In this document: positions 31,364 to 41,955 of the stretch, piece after piece | How positions within the stretch are numbered: the first letter of the stretch is position 1 | Layout: every line of letters begins with the position of its first letter | Origin: Streptomyces lydicus | GTDB taxonomy: Bacteria; Actinomycetota; Actinomycetes; Streptomycetales; Streptomycetaceae | Direction: 5' to 3' | DNA: 64,000 nucleotides | NCBI RefSeq assembly: GCF_000717345.1 | Contig: NZ_JNZA01000007.1 | Coordinates: 1-64,000, forward strand | Notes under the pieces: generated by a model | What the model was told of the DNA's origin: nothing | Database searches by the model: none | What the model saw: the letters and a program-made list of their open reading frames with translations, nothing else | Program-made: the position numbers and the translations under genes

Positions 31364-34300
31364 TCAGGCCCCCTCGGCCCCCGCCTCCTCCTCGCCCGCG
31401 TTCCGCGGCGGCAGCGGGGGCCGCCGCCGGTCCGGCACGTCCGACAGGTCCGGCGGCGTGGCCGCCGGATGCCGCTCCAGCAGCTCCAGCGCCGTGCGCA
31501 CGGCCACGCCCAGCGTCGGGTGCCGGCCCTCGGCCCAGTGCATCGGCGAGCGCAGCGTCTCGATGTCCGGCTCCACGCCGTGGTTCTCCACGTCCCAGCC
31601 GTAGAGCCGGAACCACGCGGCGTTCATCGGCACGGTGATCGCGGTGCCGTCCGCGAGCCGGTGCCGGCCGGTCATCCCGACCACCCCGCCCCAGGTGCGC
31701 ATGCCCACCACCGGGCCGATGCCCAGCAGCTTGAACGCCGCGGTGATCATGTCGCCGTCGGACGAGGTCATCTCGTCGGCGACCGCGACGACCGGGCCGC
31801 GCGGGGCGTTGCTGGCGTACGAGACCGGCTCGGCGTCGCGGGTCAGGTCCCAGCCGATGATGGTGCGGGTCAGCTTCTCGATCACCAGCTCGGAGATGTT
31901 GCCGCCGGCGTTGCCCCGTACGTCCACGATCAGCGCGGGCCGGGCGACCTCCTTGCGCAGATCGCGGTTGAACTGCGCCCAGCCCGACCCGCCCATGTCG
32001 GGGATGTGCAGATAGCCGCACCGGCCGCCGCTCAGCTCGCGCACCACGGCGCGCCGGCGGGCGACCCAGTCCTGGTAGCGCAGCGGCCGCTCGTCGATCA
32101 GCGGGACCACCGCGACCCGGCGGGCGGGGCCGTCGCCGTCGGCCGGGGCGAAGGTCAGCTCGACGGTGGTGCCGCCGGCCGCGGCCAGCAGCGGCGCGGG
32201 ACCGGCGACCGGGTCCACCGGGCGGCCGTCGACATGGGTGAGCGCGGACTCCTCGCGGATGCCCGTGCCGGCCAGCGGGGAGCGCGCCTTGGAGTCCGAG
32301 GACTCGCCGGGCAGGATCCGCTGGAGGATCCAACGCCCGTCCCGCTGGACCAGGTTGGCGCCGAGCAGGCCGATGGCCCGCTGGTAGTGCGGCGGCCCCT
32401 CGTTGCGCCGCGCGCCGGTGACGTACGCGTGGGAGGTGCCCAGCTCGCCCATCACCTCGCGTAGCAGGTCGGCGAACTCGTCGGGGGAGGCGACCCGTTC
32501 GACCAGTGGCCGGTACTGCGCGAGGATCGCGTCCCAGTCGATGCCGGACAGCCGCGGATCCCAGAAGTACGCCCGGATGATCCGGCCCGCCTCCTCGAAC
32601 CCCTGCTGCCACTCGGCCCCCGGGTCCACGTCGTGCAGGATGCGCCGCAGGTCCAGGTAGACCGTCGAATCGCTGTCCCCCGGCTCGGTCGCGGGCACCG
32701 CGCGCAGCTCGCCGTCGTCGTTGACGACCAGCCGGGTGCCGTCGCCGCTGACCGCGAACTCGTCGAGGGAGCTGGTGAGTTCGGTGCGGCGCGCCTTGGT
32801 CAGGTCGAAGTGTTCCAGGGTGGGCTTGCCGGAGGTGTTGTCGGGATTGGCGAACGTCTCGCCCAGCGCCCCGGAGATCGGCCAGCGCAGCCACACCAGC
32901 CCGCCCCCGCTCACCGGCTGCAGCGAGGAGTACTTCGACGCCGCCACCGGGAACGGCGTGACCCGGTTCTCCAGCCCCTCCACCTCGACCAGCACCGGCC
33001 CCTCACCTCCCGGCGGGGGGTTCTCGTCCGGGTCCAGACCGCCCGCCGCGGGCCGCCCCTCCGGCGACAGCGCGAACGGCGAGGGGGTCGCCGAGGACAG
33101 CGGTACGAGGTAGGGGCGGCAGCCCAGCGGGAAGGACAGGTCGCCGGTGTGCACGTCGTAGACCGGGTCGAAGCCGCGCCAGGACAGGAACGCCAGGTAG
33201 CGGCCGTCGCGGGTGAAGACCGGCTGCTCGTCCTCGAAGCGGCCGTTGGTGACGTCCACGACGTGCCGGTCGGACAGCCGGGCCATCTTGATCAGCCGCA
33301 GCGAGCGGCCGATGCCCGGGTGCGACCAGGTCAGCCAGCGGGAGTCGGGGGAGAAGGCCAGGTCGCGGACCGGGCCGTTGGGGGAGCGGATCAGCTCGGT
33401 GACACCACCGGGCCCGGCGGCCTGCTCCTCCGCACTGCGGTCCTCCTCGGTCGGCTCCTCGTCCGGCCGCGTCACGTCCACCAGCAGCAGCCGGCCGTCG
33501 TTGGAGGCCACCGCCAGCCGCTCGCCGTCGGGCGACGAGGCCATCTCGTGGACCCGGCCCAGCTGCCCGACGGCCAGCCGGCGCGGCTCGCCCGGCGCGC
33601 TGGCCCGCGGCAGATTGGTGATCTCGACGGCGTCGTCGCCCTCGGCGTCGGTGACGTAGGCGATCCGGCCGGTGGAGCCCAGCATCTCGGGCAGCCGGAC
33701 GCGGACGGCCGGGGTGTCGTGGATCGTCCGGGCCGGGCCGTCGCGGTGGGTGAGCCAGTACAGGCTGCCGCGTACGCCGATCGCGCTGGCCCGGCCCGTG
33801 GTGTCCACCGCGAGCGAGGTGACGTGCGAGGCGGCCGGGACCTGGTAGCTGCGCCGGCCGGCCCGCGGCCCGCCCAGCCGGACCGTCAGCTTGCGCGGCA
33901 CCGCGTCCGGGCCGAGGTCGTCGACCAGCCAGAGGTCGCCGGCGCACTGGTAGACGATCCGCTCGCCGTCGGTCGAGGCGTGCCGGGCGTAGAAGTCGGC
34001 GTGGTCGGTGTGCCGGCGCAGATCGGTGCCGTCCGGCAGGCAGGAGTAGACGTTGGCGATGCCCTCGTGGTCGGAGAGGAACGCGATCCGCCCGCCGACG
34101 AACATCACCGAGTCGAGGTGCCCGTACAGCTCGGGCAGCAGCCGGGTGCCGTGCAGCCACATCCGGCCCATCGCGCCGCCCCGGTAGCGCTTCCAGGACG
34201 CGGGCTCGTGCGGCGGTTTGCCGGTGAGCAGCAGCGTGCGGCGCTCCCCGTCGACCTCGGACACCGCGATGTCGGCGACCGGGCCCCAGGGCAGCTTGCC

Positions 34301-34804
34301 GCCCGGACTGCCGTCCGTGGGCACGCTGTAGGCCCACGAGTAGTACGAGAACGGCTGGCCGTGCGAGGACACCGCGAGGACGTGCGAGGCGCCCTCGTGG
34401 TCGGGCGGCGACCAGCCGCAGACCCGGGCGTCCGTGCTGCCCCAGTACGTCAGCCGGCGGGCCGGGCCGCCCTCGACCGGGGCGAGATGGACCTCGGGGT
34501 CCAGGCTGCGCCAGGTGGTGAAGGCGATGTGCCGGCCGTCGGGCGAGAAGCGGGGGTGGCCGACCCGCGTGCGGTCGACGGTCAGCCGCCAGGCGCGGCC
34601 GGGCTCCTGCCCGTCCGCGGCGAGCGGTGCCACCCACAGATCGTCCTCCGCGGCGAAGCAGAGCAGCTCGCCGTGCAGATGCGGAAAGCGCAGATACCCG
34701 CCGGGCGGCGCGGGGGGTGTGGTCGGCATGCGGCGCAGCCGGCCCCGCGATTCGGCGGCGTCCGTCTCCGGGCGCGGCCCGGCGGCTTCGGGTGCATCGC
34801 TCAC
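31364..34804 (-). CDS. Tricorn protease homologue (S41 peptidase)
   Basis: 1146 aa from GTG 34804. Beta-propeller repeats with DPD-like LAFSPDSRWLTW blades occupy about residues 30-650, followed by a PDZ-like and S41 core. Catalytic residues line up with Thermoplasma tricorn: Ser791-His792 in LGTSHAY (S745-H746), Ser1015 in MTSSDGD (S965) and Glu in ENHGVEPD (E1023). Tricorn degrades peptides of proteasome origin in a large cytoplasmic complex. There is no signal peptide. It is an operon of one, convergent with the HTH-membrane protein gene. Confidence 0.95.
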   Translation of the reverse strand: MSDAPEAAGPRPETDAAESRGRLRRMPTTPPAPPGGYLRFPHLHGELLCFAAEDDLWVAPLAADGQEPGRAWRLTVDRTRVGHPRFSPDGRHIAFTTWRSLDPEVHLAPVEGGPARRLTYWGSTDARVCGWSPPDHEGASHVLAVSSHGQPFSYYSWAYSVPTDGSPGGKLPWGPVADIAVSEVDGERRTLLLTGKPPHEPASWKRYRGGAMGRMWLHGTRLLPELYGHLDSVMFVGGRIAFLSDHEGIANVYSCLPDGTDLRRHTDHADFYARHASTDGERIVYQCAGDLWLVDDLGPDAVPRKLTVRLGGPRAGRRSYQVPAASHVTSLAVDTTGRASAIGVRGSLYWLTHRDGPARTIHDTPAVRVRLPEMLGSTGRIAYVTDAEGDDAVEITNLPRASAPGEPRRLAVGQLGRVHEMASSPDGERLAVASNDGRLLLVDVTRPDEEPTEEDRSAEEQAAGPGGVTELIRSPNGPVRDLAFSPDSRWLTWSHPGIGRSLRLIKMARLSDRHVVDVTNGRFEDEQPVFTRDGRYLAFLSWRGFDPVYDVHTGDLSFPLGCRPYLVPLSSATPSPFALSPEGRPAAGGLDPDENPPPGGEGPVLVEVEGLENRVTPFPVAASKYSSLQPVSGGGLVWLRWPISGALGETFANPDNTSGKPTLEHFDLTKARRTELTSSLDEFAVSGDGTRLVVNDDGELRAVPATEPGDSDSTVYLDLRRILHDVDPGAEWQQGFEEAGRIIRAYFWDPRLSGIDWDAILAQYRPLVERVASPDEFADLLREVMGELGTSHAYVTGARRNEGPPHYQRAIGLLGANLVQRDGRWILQRILPGESSDSKARSPLAGTGIREESALTHVDGRPVDPVAGPAPLLAAAGGTTVELTFAPADGDGPARRVAVVPLIDERPLRYQDWVARRRAVVRELSGGRCGYLHIPDMGGSGWAQFNRDLRKEVARPALIVDVRGNAGGNISELVIEKLTRTIIGWDLTRDAEPVSYASNAPRGPVVAVADEMTSSDGDMITAAFKLLGIGPVVGMRTWGGVVGMTGRHRLADGTAITVPMNAAWFRLYGWDVENHGVEPDIETLRSPMHWAEGRHPTLGVAVRTALELLERHPAATPPDLSDVPDRRRPPLPPRNAGEEEAGAEGA

Positions 34805-34874
34805 GTCCCCATCGTTTCGGCCCACGGATCGGGTGGCAACTCGGCCCGACGGCCCCGGCGCGCCCGCCGGGCGG

Positions 34875-37535
34875 TCAGATCCAGAGGACCTCGGGGCTGC
34901 GGCGGGTGTCGTGCCGGGGCTCCGCGATGCTGTGCACGGCGCCGCGGAATTTGACCTCGACGGTCTCGTCCTGCTCGGCGGCCAGCCGGGCTCCCAGCCT
35001 CAGCCAGGCGGCCGCGTACTGGGAGCAGAGCGCGCGCACCTGGGGCGCGGGCAGCTTGGCCACACCCGAGGCAAGGGCGTCGTCGAGAATCGCGCACCAC
35101 GCACGGCTCCGCGTCGGAGCGGAGGTCGACATGCCCTTCCGCAGCTCCGCGGCGACGGATTGCAGCAGGTTCACCGTGCATGTGTGATCGCTCTGCGCGT
35201 CACTTTCCTGAAGCATTCCCGGTGGGAAGTCGGACCGCCGCGCGGCCGCCGGGTCGCTTTCCTGTACCGCGGCGATGAGAGTGGCCCGGTCGGCCCAGTC
35301 GCTCGGGCGGCCGCCCACGACGGCACGGAACGCGTCCCAGGCTCTCTCCTCGGCGCGCAGCCAGCATTTCAGGGTGTCGACGGCCGTGGAGCCGTTCCCG
35401 GCGCGTTCGCGCCAGTTCAGTTCCATCACCAGAGCGGCATCCCGCAGGAGGCGGCGGGTATAGCCCTCCAACAGGCACGCCACGGGGGGACAGGCGGAGT
35501 GCCCCCCTGGCGGTTCGGTGCTCGGGTAGGTGCTCCGCACGAAGTCGGCGAAGCACGGTTCCTCGCGCAGCCGGGCCAGGTCGGGGTCCTCGAACAGCAT
35601 CCATGACCGTTCCAGCCTGGTGAATCCGCTCTCGGCTCGCAGGGCTGCCGTTTCCAATTGCTCCACGGCCATGTCCGCCAGTTTCTGGTATCTGTGTTCA
35701 TCGATGTCGTCACGGTTTTCGGGCGGATACCGTTTCATCGCCACGGCATAGACGCAGGCGCTGTTGTAGTGGTCCTGCCATTCGTAGGAGGACATGCGCT
35801 GCGGCATGATCTCGCGGATGTGCGTGGCGAGGTCCGCGGGCGTCCGCCAGTCCCTGTGCCCGCGCCGGTCATAGCTTCGGCCACGCCAGCGGTCCGGCTC
35901 AGGGTGGCCCCACGGCCCGTGAGGTATCCGTGGCAGGTCGCCCATGGCCTGGTCCAGCTGCAGCGGCGCCCACACGTCGCGGTTGAGCTTCAGCGCCACG
36001 CGGCTGAACAACCGGAGCGGGCGGGTCTCAGTCACGTATGCGGGCGGCCAGATCCTTCGCAGAGCCCGCTTGATCCGGGCCCACCACTCCCACAGGGAGA
36101 GGCGCACACACAGATCGTCCCCCACGAGCCGGTAAAGCTCCTGCGCGGCAGCCCGTTGGAAGACCACGCGCACCATGTGCCGATCGTAGGTTGAGGCGTT
36201 GGTGGATCTCAGCCGATCGGCGAGCCACTTCTTCGTGATCTCTTCCACCCCGCACTTCGTGTACCTGCAGGCGGAAATGCGATCGCGGACGGCCGCCGCG
36301 AGGGCGAAGTCGACGGCGGCGGGCCAGTAGCGCTCGGCCAGGGTGAGCAGCAGCCCCTCCCATCTCCCGTCATGTTCCTCGGCAGGGTTCGGGTACCACG
36401 CCTCCGTGAGCCGCTCCCCGGTCCCAAGGATGATCGCGTTCCGGTAGCGCAGCCCGAGTGTCTCCCTGAACTGGAGGGGGCGCCACAGATACCGGAGCCT
36501 TCGCAGGGCCAGACGCCGGCGGACCCACAGCCGGTCGTTGTACGCGTCGGCGGTCTGACCGTCGAGGGCGAGACTCCGCTGGCAGGTGTCCAGCGCCTCG
36601 ACCTGCAGGCCCAGCTTTTCCTGCGCCCCCGCGAACTCCGCCCGGATGTACGGATTCTGCGGGTCGAACCGCAGGGCATCGCGGTAACGCTCCAGCGCCT
36701 GGTCGTACCGTTGCCCCGCGCTCAGCGCCTTCGCCTCCTGGTAGGAGCGCAGCAACTCGGGCGGCAGTTCGCGGGCCCACCAGGCGTGCCACGGCGGCCG
36801 CCGGCCGGCCCGGGTCACCGGCAGCAGCGAGGCTTCCACCCAGTACGCGGCCCGGCACACCGCGTGCTCCCAGTCCCGCCCCCAGACCGTGGTGGCCCGC
36901 GCCCCGCTGAAGACGTACGCGGTGAGCGTGACGGTGATGCCGCAGGGTTCCGTCCGGTGCTCCCGCAGCTGGAGCACACCGCCCACGCGGTAAGCCAGTT
37001 TCGGCCGGAGCCGGCTGAGCAGGCGCGGAATCGTGGTGCCGGGCTTCGCGAGGTCCACGTCCCCGAGCAGGTCGAGGAAGCCGGTGGGCGGAGCCTCCGT
37101 CGGCACCGTCGTCGGCGGATAGAGGCTGCTCTCGGACAGCTGCATACGGAGGCGGGACGTCAGATCGTCCACCGGAAGCGGTTTGCGGTGGGCCGTGGCG
37201 TCGACGAGCTGCTGCACCTGCACGGGGCCGGGCCGGTAGCCCAGGAGGGAGCGGGTGGCCCGCCAGTACGCGTACAGGGCCAGCACCACCAGCAGCAGTC
37301 CCGCCAGCCGCAGCCCCGGGCTGATGCCGCTGCCGCTGAGGAAGGCCGCCAAGCCGTTGAAGAGGCGCGGGAGGACCCGGCCGAGGGCAACCGACCAGGT
37401 GTGCCCGCCTGCCCGCCACGCGAGCACCGCCACGGCCAGCACCAACACGGCCGCGGCCGACCCCCACGCCACGACCCGCGGAACGAGAAGCGGCGACGTA
37501 GGAGTCCGGGAGAGTTTGCCCGGTCGCTTGCCCAT
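34875..37535 (-). CDS. Large membrane protein with TPR-like region, unknown function
   Basis: 886 aa; start ATG 37535 (MGKRPGKL) after GGGGAAG. Two membrane helices (about residues 22-40 and 72-92) anchor it. Residues about 255-330 look like two to three TPR repeats (YQEAKALSAGQRYDQALERYRDAL and AGAQEKLGLQVEALDTCQRSLALDG). The remaining 500 residues are helical and Trp/Arg-rich with no known catalytic motif. A role as a scaffold or in an NTPase-linked effector system is possible, but I recognise no family. It is divergent from the ECF transporter. Confidence 0.7.
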   Translation of the reverse strand: MGKRPGKLSRTPTSPLLVPRVVAWGSAAAVLVLAVAVLAWRAGGHTWSVALGRVLPRLFNGLAAFLSGSGISPGLRLAGLLLVVLALYAYWRATRSLLGYRPGPVQVQQLVDATAHRKPLPVDDLTSRLRMQLSESSLYPPTTVPTEAPPTGFLDLLGDVDLAKPGTTIPRLLSRLRPKLAYRVGGVLQLREHRTEPCGITVTLTAYVFSGARATTVWGRDWEHAVCRAAYWVEASLLPVTRAGRRPPWHAWWARELPPELLRSYQEAKALSAGQRYDQALERYRDALRFDPQNPYIRAEFAGAQEKLGLQVEALDTCQRSLALDGQTADAYNDRLWVRRRLALRRLRYLWRPLQFRETLGLRYRNAIILGTGERLTEAWYPNPAEEHDGRWEGLLLTLAERYWPAAVDFALAAAVRDRISACRYTKCGVEEITKKWLADRLRSTNASTYDRHMVRVVFQRAAAQELYRLVGDDLCVRLSLWEWWARIKRALRRIWPPAYVTETRPLRLFSRVALKLNRDVWAPLQLDQAMGDLPRIPHGPWGHPEPDRWRGRSYDRRGHRDWRTPADLATHIREIMPQRMSSYEWQDHYNSACVYAVAMKRYPPENRDDIDEHRYQKLADMAVEQLETAALRAESGFTRLERSWMLFEDPDLARLREEPCFADFVRSTYPSTEPPGGHSACPPVACLLEGYTRRLLRDAALVMELNWRERAGNGSTAVDTLKCWLRAEERAWDAFRAVVGGRPSDWADRATLIAAVQESDPAAARRSDFPPGMLQESDAQSDHTCTVNLLQSVAAELRKGMSTSAPTRSRAWCAILDDALASGVAKLPAPQVRALCSQYAAAWLRLGARLAAEQDETVEVKFRGAVHSIAEPRHDTRRSPEVLWI

Positions 37536-37685
37536 GTCAGCTTCCCCGACCGATCTCTGGTTCCAGTCTCTGCCGCTTGGCAGGTATCTGCCACTGCGCG
37601 GGAGAGCGGGCCCGCGGCGGCGTGCCGTGCGCCGGTGCGTACAACTGGCAGCCGTGGTCCACGCCGTTTCGCATGACGGGCGCTC

Positions 37686-37702
37686 TTGCAACTTGTTCGC
37701 AG
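37686..37702 (+). promoter_or_regulatory. Nur-like (nickel-responsive) operator candidate
   Basis: TTGCAA, five bases (CTTGT), TCGCAG. The reported Streptomyces Nur box is TTGCAA-N5-TTGCAA; the left half is perfect and four of six positions of the right half match. It lies 49 bases upstream of the metal transporter start. No B12 riboswitch core was seen in the 37536-37750 gap. Confidence 0.5.
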
Positions 37703-37750
37703 CAGGCACCACCATTGGCTGGTTGCAGACCCTGGAGCGGAGAACCCGAG

Positions 37751-38869
37751 ATGCACGTACCCGATGGATTCATCAATGCGCCGGTGTCGGTGGCGACCGG
37801 TGCGCTCGCCGCGGCCGCCGTCGCCGTCAGCCTGCGCGGCGCCCGCCGGGAGCTGGCGGGTACGGGCCAGGGCGGCGGCGCGGGCGCGGAGCGTACGGCG
37901 CCGCTGGCCGGTCTGGTGGCGGCCTTCATCTTCGCCGTGCAGATGCTGAACTTCCCGGTCGCCGCCGGCACCAGCGGGCACCTGCTCGGCGGTGCCCTCG
38001 CGGCGATACTCGTCGGCCCGTACACCGGCGTGCTGTGCGTCTCGGTCGTGCTGCTGATGCAGGGCGTGCTGTTCGCCGACGGCGGGCTGACCGCGCTGGG
38101 CGTCAACATCACCGACATGGCGATCGTGACGACCGTGGTCGCCTACGGCCTGTTCCGCGTGCTGGTCAAGGTGCTGCCGCGGAGCCGCCGCTCGATCACC
38201 GTCGCCTCGTTCGTCTCCGCGCTGGTCTCGGTGCCGGCCGCCGCCGTCGCCTTCACCGCGCTCTACGCGCTGGGCGGCACGGCCGACGTGCCGATCGGCA
38301 AGGTCTTCACCGCCATGGTCGGGGTGCACGTGCTGATCGGCATCGGCGAGGCCGCGATCACCGCGCTGACGGTGGGCGCCGTGATCGCCGTACGCCCGGA
38401 CCTGGTCCACGGCGCGCGCGGCCTGACCGCGCCGCTGGAACTGCGGACCTCGCCGCTGACCGCCGCCGACGCCGCCCCGGCGGCCGCCGCCACCCCCGTC
38501 CCAGCCCCGGCCGCCACCGCCCCGCGCCGCTCCGTCCGCCGCGTCTGGCTGGCCGGCCTCGCCGCCGCCCTGGTCTGCGCCGGCGGCATCAGCTACTACG
38601 CCTCCGCCAGCCCCGACGGCCTGGAGAAGGTCGCCCACGACCAGGGCATCGACGCCAAGGCCAGGGACCACGCCGCCAAGGACTCCCCGCTCGCCGACTA
38701 CAGCGTCAAGGACATCACCGACCCGCGGCTGTCCGGCGGCCTCGCCGGCGTCATCGGCGTCGGCGCGACCCTGGCCGTCGGCACCGGCGTGTTCGTCGTG
38801 CTGCGCCGCCGCCGGAACGCGGCGGACGCCCGGCCGACCGCCGCCGGCGCCCCCGCGGAACGGGTCTGA
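37751..38869 (+). CDS. cbiM: ECF transporter S component CbiM/NikM with fused PDGLE (CbiN-like) domain
   Basis: 372 aa. Begins MHVPDGFI, the Met-His start whose second-residue His coordinates cobalt or nickel in CbiM/NikM, followed by about seven membrane helices (to residue 215). Residues 250-372 hold a PDGLEKVAHDQGIDAKARDHAAKDSPLADY segment, the CbiN/NikN-type PDGLE domain, so the MN pair is fused. It captures the metal ion; CbiQ and CbiO supply the energy-coupling module. Cobalt and nickel cannot be separated from this sequence, but the Nur-like upstream site favours nickel. Confidence 0.9.
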   Translation: MHVPDGFINAPVSVATGALAAAAVAVSLRGARRELAGTGQGGGAGAERTAPLAGLVAAFIFAVQMLNFPVAAGTSGHLLGGALAAILVGPYTGVLCVSVVLLMQGVLFADGGLTALGVNITDMAIVTTVVAYGLFRVLVKVLPRSRRSITVASFVSALVSVPAAAVAFTALYALGGTADVPIGKVFTAMVGVHVLIGIGEAAITALTVGAVIAVRPDLVHGARGLTAPLELRTSPLTAADAAPAAAATPVPAPAATAPRRSVRRVWLAGLAAALVCAGGISYYASASPDGLEKVAHDQGIDAKARDHAAKDSPLADYSVKDITDPRLSGGLAGVIGVGATLAVGTGVFVVLRRRRNAADARPTAAGAPAERV

Positions 38870-38870
38870 G

Positions 38871-39619
38871 ATGGGCGCCGGCCACGCCCACAAGCTCTAC
38901 CGGCACGGACACTCGCCGGTGCACGCCCTGCCCGCGCACTGCAAGATCGCCGCGGTCTTCTGCTTCGTGCTGGTCGTCGTCTCCACCCCGCGCGAGGCGG
39001 TCTGGGCCTTCGGGCTCTACGCCCTGCTGATCGCGGCCGCCGCCGGGGCGGCCCGGGTCCCGGCCGGGTTCCTGCTCAAGCGGCTGCTGATCGAGGTGCC
39101 GTTCGTCGCCTTCGCCGTCCTCATGCCGTTCGTGGCCGAGGGCCCGCGCGTCCACGTCGCCGGACTCGGGCTGAGCGTCTCCGGCCTCTGGGGCGCCTGG
39201 AACATCCTCGCCAAGGGGACGCTCGGCGTCGCCGCGTCCGTGCTCCTCGCCTCCACCACCGAGCTGCGGGAACTCCTGCTCGGCCTGCAGCGGCTGAGGA
39301 TGCCGCCGCTGCTCGTGCAGATCGCCTCCTTCATGATCCGCTACGGCGATGTGATCACCGACGAGATGCGGCGGATGCGGATCGCCCGGCTCTCCCGCGG
39401 CTTCGAGGCCCGCGGGGTGCGCCACTGGGGCGTGCTCGCCAAGTCCGCCGGCGCGCTGTTCATCCGCTCCTACGAGCGTGGCGAACGCGTCCACCTCGCC
39501 ATGGTCAGCCGCGGCTACACCGGCACCATGCCCGTCATCGACGCGACCACCGCCACCCGCACACAATGGACCCGCGCGGCCGTCCTCCCGCTCGCCGCGC
39601 TCGCCGTCTGCCTCCTGGG

Positions 39620-39632
<13 letters not shown>
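38871..39632 (+). CDS. cbiQ: ECF transporter T component CbiQ
   Basis: 253 aa with about five membrane helices and the two coupling helices typical of CbiQ/EcfT: MRIARLSRGFEARG and SYERGERVHLAMVSRGYTG, each carrying the Ala-Arg-Gly type motif that contacts the ATPase. It starts one base after the cbiM stop and overlaps the ATPase gene start region, so the three are one operon. Confidence 0.92.
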
Positions 39633-40399
<767 letters not shown>

Positions 40400-40524
40400 C
40401 GTCCCGGCACCCCCTCGCCGTGTGAGGAACACCACGGGCCGTGGCCCTGGTCATCAGCACCGATCCGCGCGTTGCACCATTGATGGGTCACGCAAAGCGA
40501 CGGATGAACGGGAAGCGGGAAACA

Positions 40525-41703
40525 GTGGTGGACGTCCAGGGCACGGTCGAGGACGGCTTCGAGCCGGTCCGGGACGCCTTCGTGGCCAACTTCACCGGAC
40601 GCGGGGAGCGCGGCGCGGCGGTCGCCGTCTACCGGCACGGGCGCAAGGTCGTCGACCTGTGGGGCGGTACGAAGGACGGCGACGCCTCCGACGGCGCCGC
40701 GCCCTGGGAGGCCGGCACCGCGCAGGTGATCCGGTCCGCGACCAAGGGCATCGCCGCCCTCGTCCCGCTGCTGCTGCACCAGCGCGGACAGCTCGACCTG
40801 GACGCGCCGGTCGGCACGTACTGGCCCGAGTTCAAGGCCGCCGGCAAGGAGCGGGTGCTCGTCCGTCATCTGCTGTCCCACCGCGCCGGACTGCCCGTCC
40901 TGGACACCCCGCTCACCCCCGAGCAGGCGATCGACGGCGTCAGCGGCCCCGCCGCGGTCGCCGCCCAGGCGCCCGCCTGGGAGCCCGGCACGGACCACGG
41001 CTACCACGCCCAGACCTACAGCTGGCTCCTCGGCGAGCTGGTGCTCCGGGTCACCGGGCGCACCCTCGGCAGCTGGATCGCCGAGGAGATATCCGGGCCG
41101 CTCGGCCTCGACCTGTGGATCGGTCTCCCGGAGGCCGCGCAGTGCCGCGTCGGCCGGCTCGCGGACCTCGAACCGCCGGCGGCGCCCGCCGCGTCCGGCC
41201 TGCGCGTCCGCCCCAAGCGGTCCGTCGCCGACGCCTACGCCGATCCCGCCTCGCTGACCAGCCGCGCCTTCGGCGCGATCTCCCCGGCTCCGGACGAGAA
41301 CGCCGCGGCCTACCGCGCCGCCGAACTCCCCGCCTCCGCGGGCGTCGCCACCGCCCGCTCGCTGGCCCGCTGCTACGCCGCGCTGATCGGCGCCGTCGAC
41401 GGCCACCCCCGCCTCTTCGCGCCGGCGACGCTGACCCTCGCCCGCACCGAGGAGTCCGCCGGCCTCGACCGCACCCTCCTGGTCAACACCCGCTTCGGCC
41501 TCGGCTTCATGCTGCACGGCCCGGCCTCGCCGCTGCTGGCCCCCGGCTCCTTCGGCCACCCCGGCCGCGGCGGCGCGCTGGCCTGCGCGGACCCCGAGAG
41601 CGGCCTCGCGTTCGGCTACGTCACGAACGGGATGCAGCGCAACGTCACGGCGGACCCCCGCGCGCAGGCGCTGCTGAGGGCCGTCTCCCGAGCCGCCGGC
41701 TGA
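40525..41703 (+). CDS. Serine hydrolase of the beta-lactamase/EstB family
   Basis: 392 aa from GTG 40525 (GTG 40528 has better spacing to GGGAA). Class C-like serine hydrolase with SxxK in IRSATKGIAALVP, the Tyr motif in HAQTYSWLLGELV and a HPGRGG-type third motif near residue 345. No signal peptide, so a cytoplasmic esterase like EstB rather than a penicillin-degrading enzyme. Substrate unknown. Confidence 0.85.
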   Translation: MVDVQGTVEDGFEPVRDAFVANFTGRGERGAAVAVYRHGRKVVDLWGGTKDGDASDGAAPWEAGTAQVIRSATKGIAALVPLLLHQRGQLDLDAPVGTYWPEFKAAGKERVLVRHLLSHRAGLPVLDTPLTPEQAIDGVSGPAAVAAQAPAWEPGTDHGYHAQTYSWLLGELVLRVTGRTLGSWIAEEISGPLGLDLWIGLPEAAQCRVGRLADLEPPAAPAASGLRVRPKRSVADAYADPASLTSRAFGAISPAPDENAAAYRAAELPASAGVATARSLARCYAALIGAVDGHPRLFAPATLTLARTEESAGLDRTLLVNTRFGLGFMLHGPASPLLAPGSFGHPGRGGALACADPESGLAFGYVTNGMQRNVTADPRAQALLRAVSRAAG

Positions 41704-41775
41704 CCCGGGGGCTGTCGTTTTTCCCCTCCTCCCACCGGGCGGGAGCGCCCCACCGACGGGAGGGGGCGGGCCGGA

Positions 41776-41825
41776 GGGGGCGGGGTTCCGGACGTAGAGC
41801 GAAGCAAGTCCGGAAACCCGCCCCC
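41776..41825. terminator. Hairpin terminator downstream of the serine hydrolase
   Basis: Eighteen-base arms at 41776-41793 and 41808-41825 pair with one mismatch around fourteen bases. It lies in the 250-base convergent gap between the serine hydrolase and the EamA transporter gene. Confidence 0.75.
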
Positions 41826-41955
41826 GGAGGCCCGACACCGGCACCCACCACGAACCGGGCGCCCCCCGGCCCACCACCTCTCCGCTCCCGCCGAAGGCGG
41901 GAAACAGCAACCCCCACGGCGGGCCGGCCGACGACGTGGGAAGCAACCTCACAGG

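Noticed and set aside
32633..34954. Plus-strand 773-codon frame
   Set aside because: Antisense to the tricorn protease; low-complexity and without motifs.
37536..37750. Cobalamin riboswitch upstream of cbiM
   Set aside because: I could not find the conserved B12-box pattern in the gap; a Nur-like box explains regulation better.
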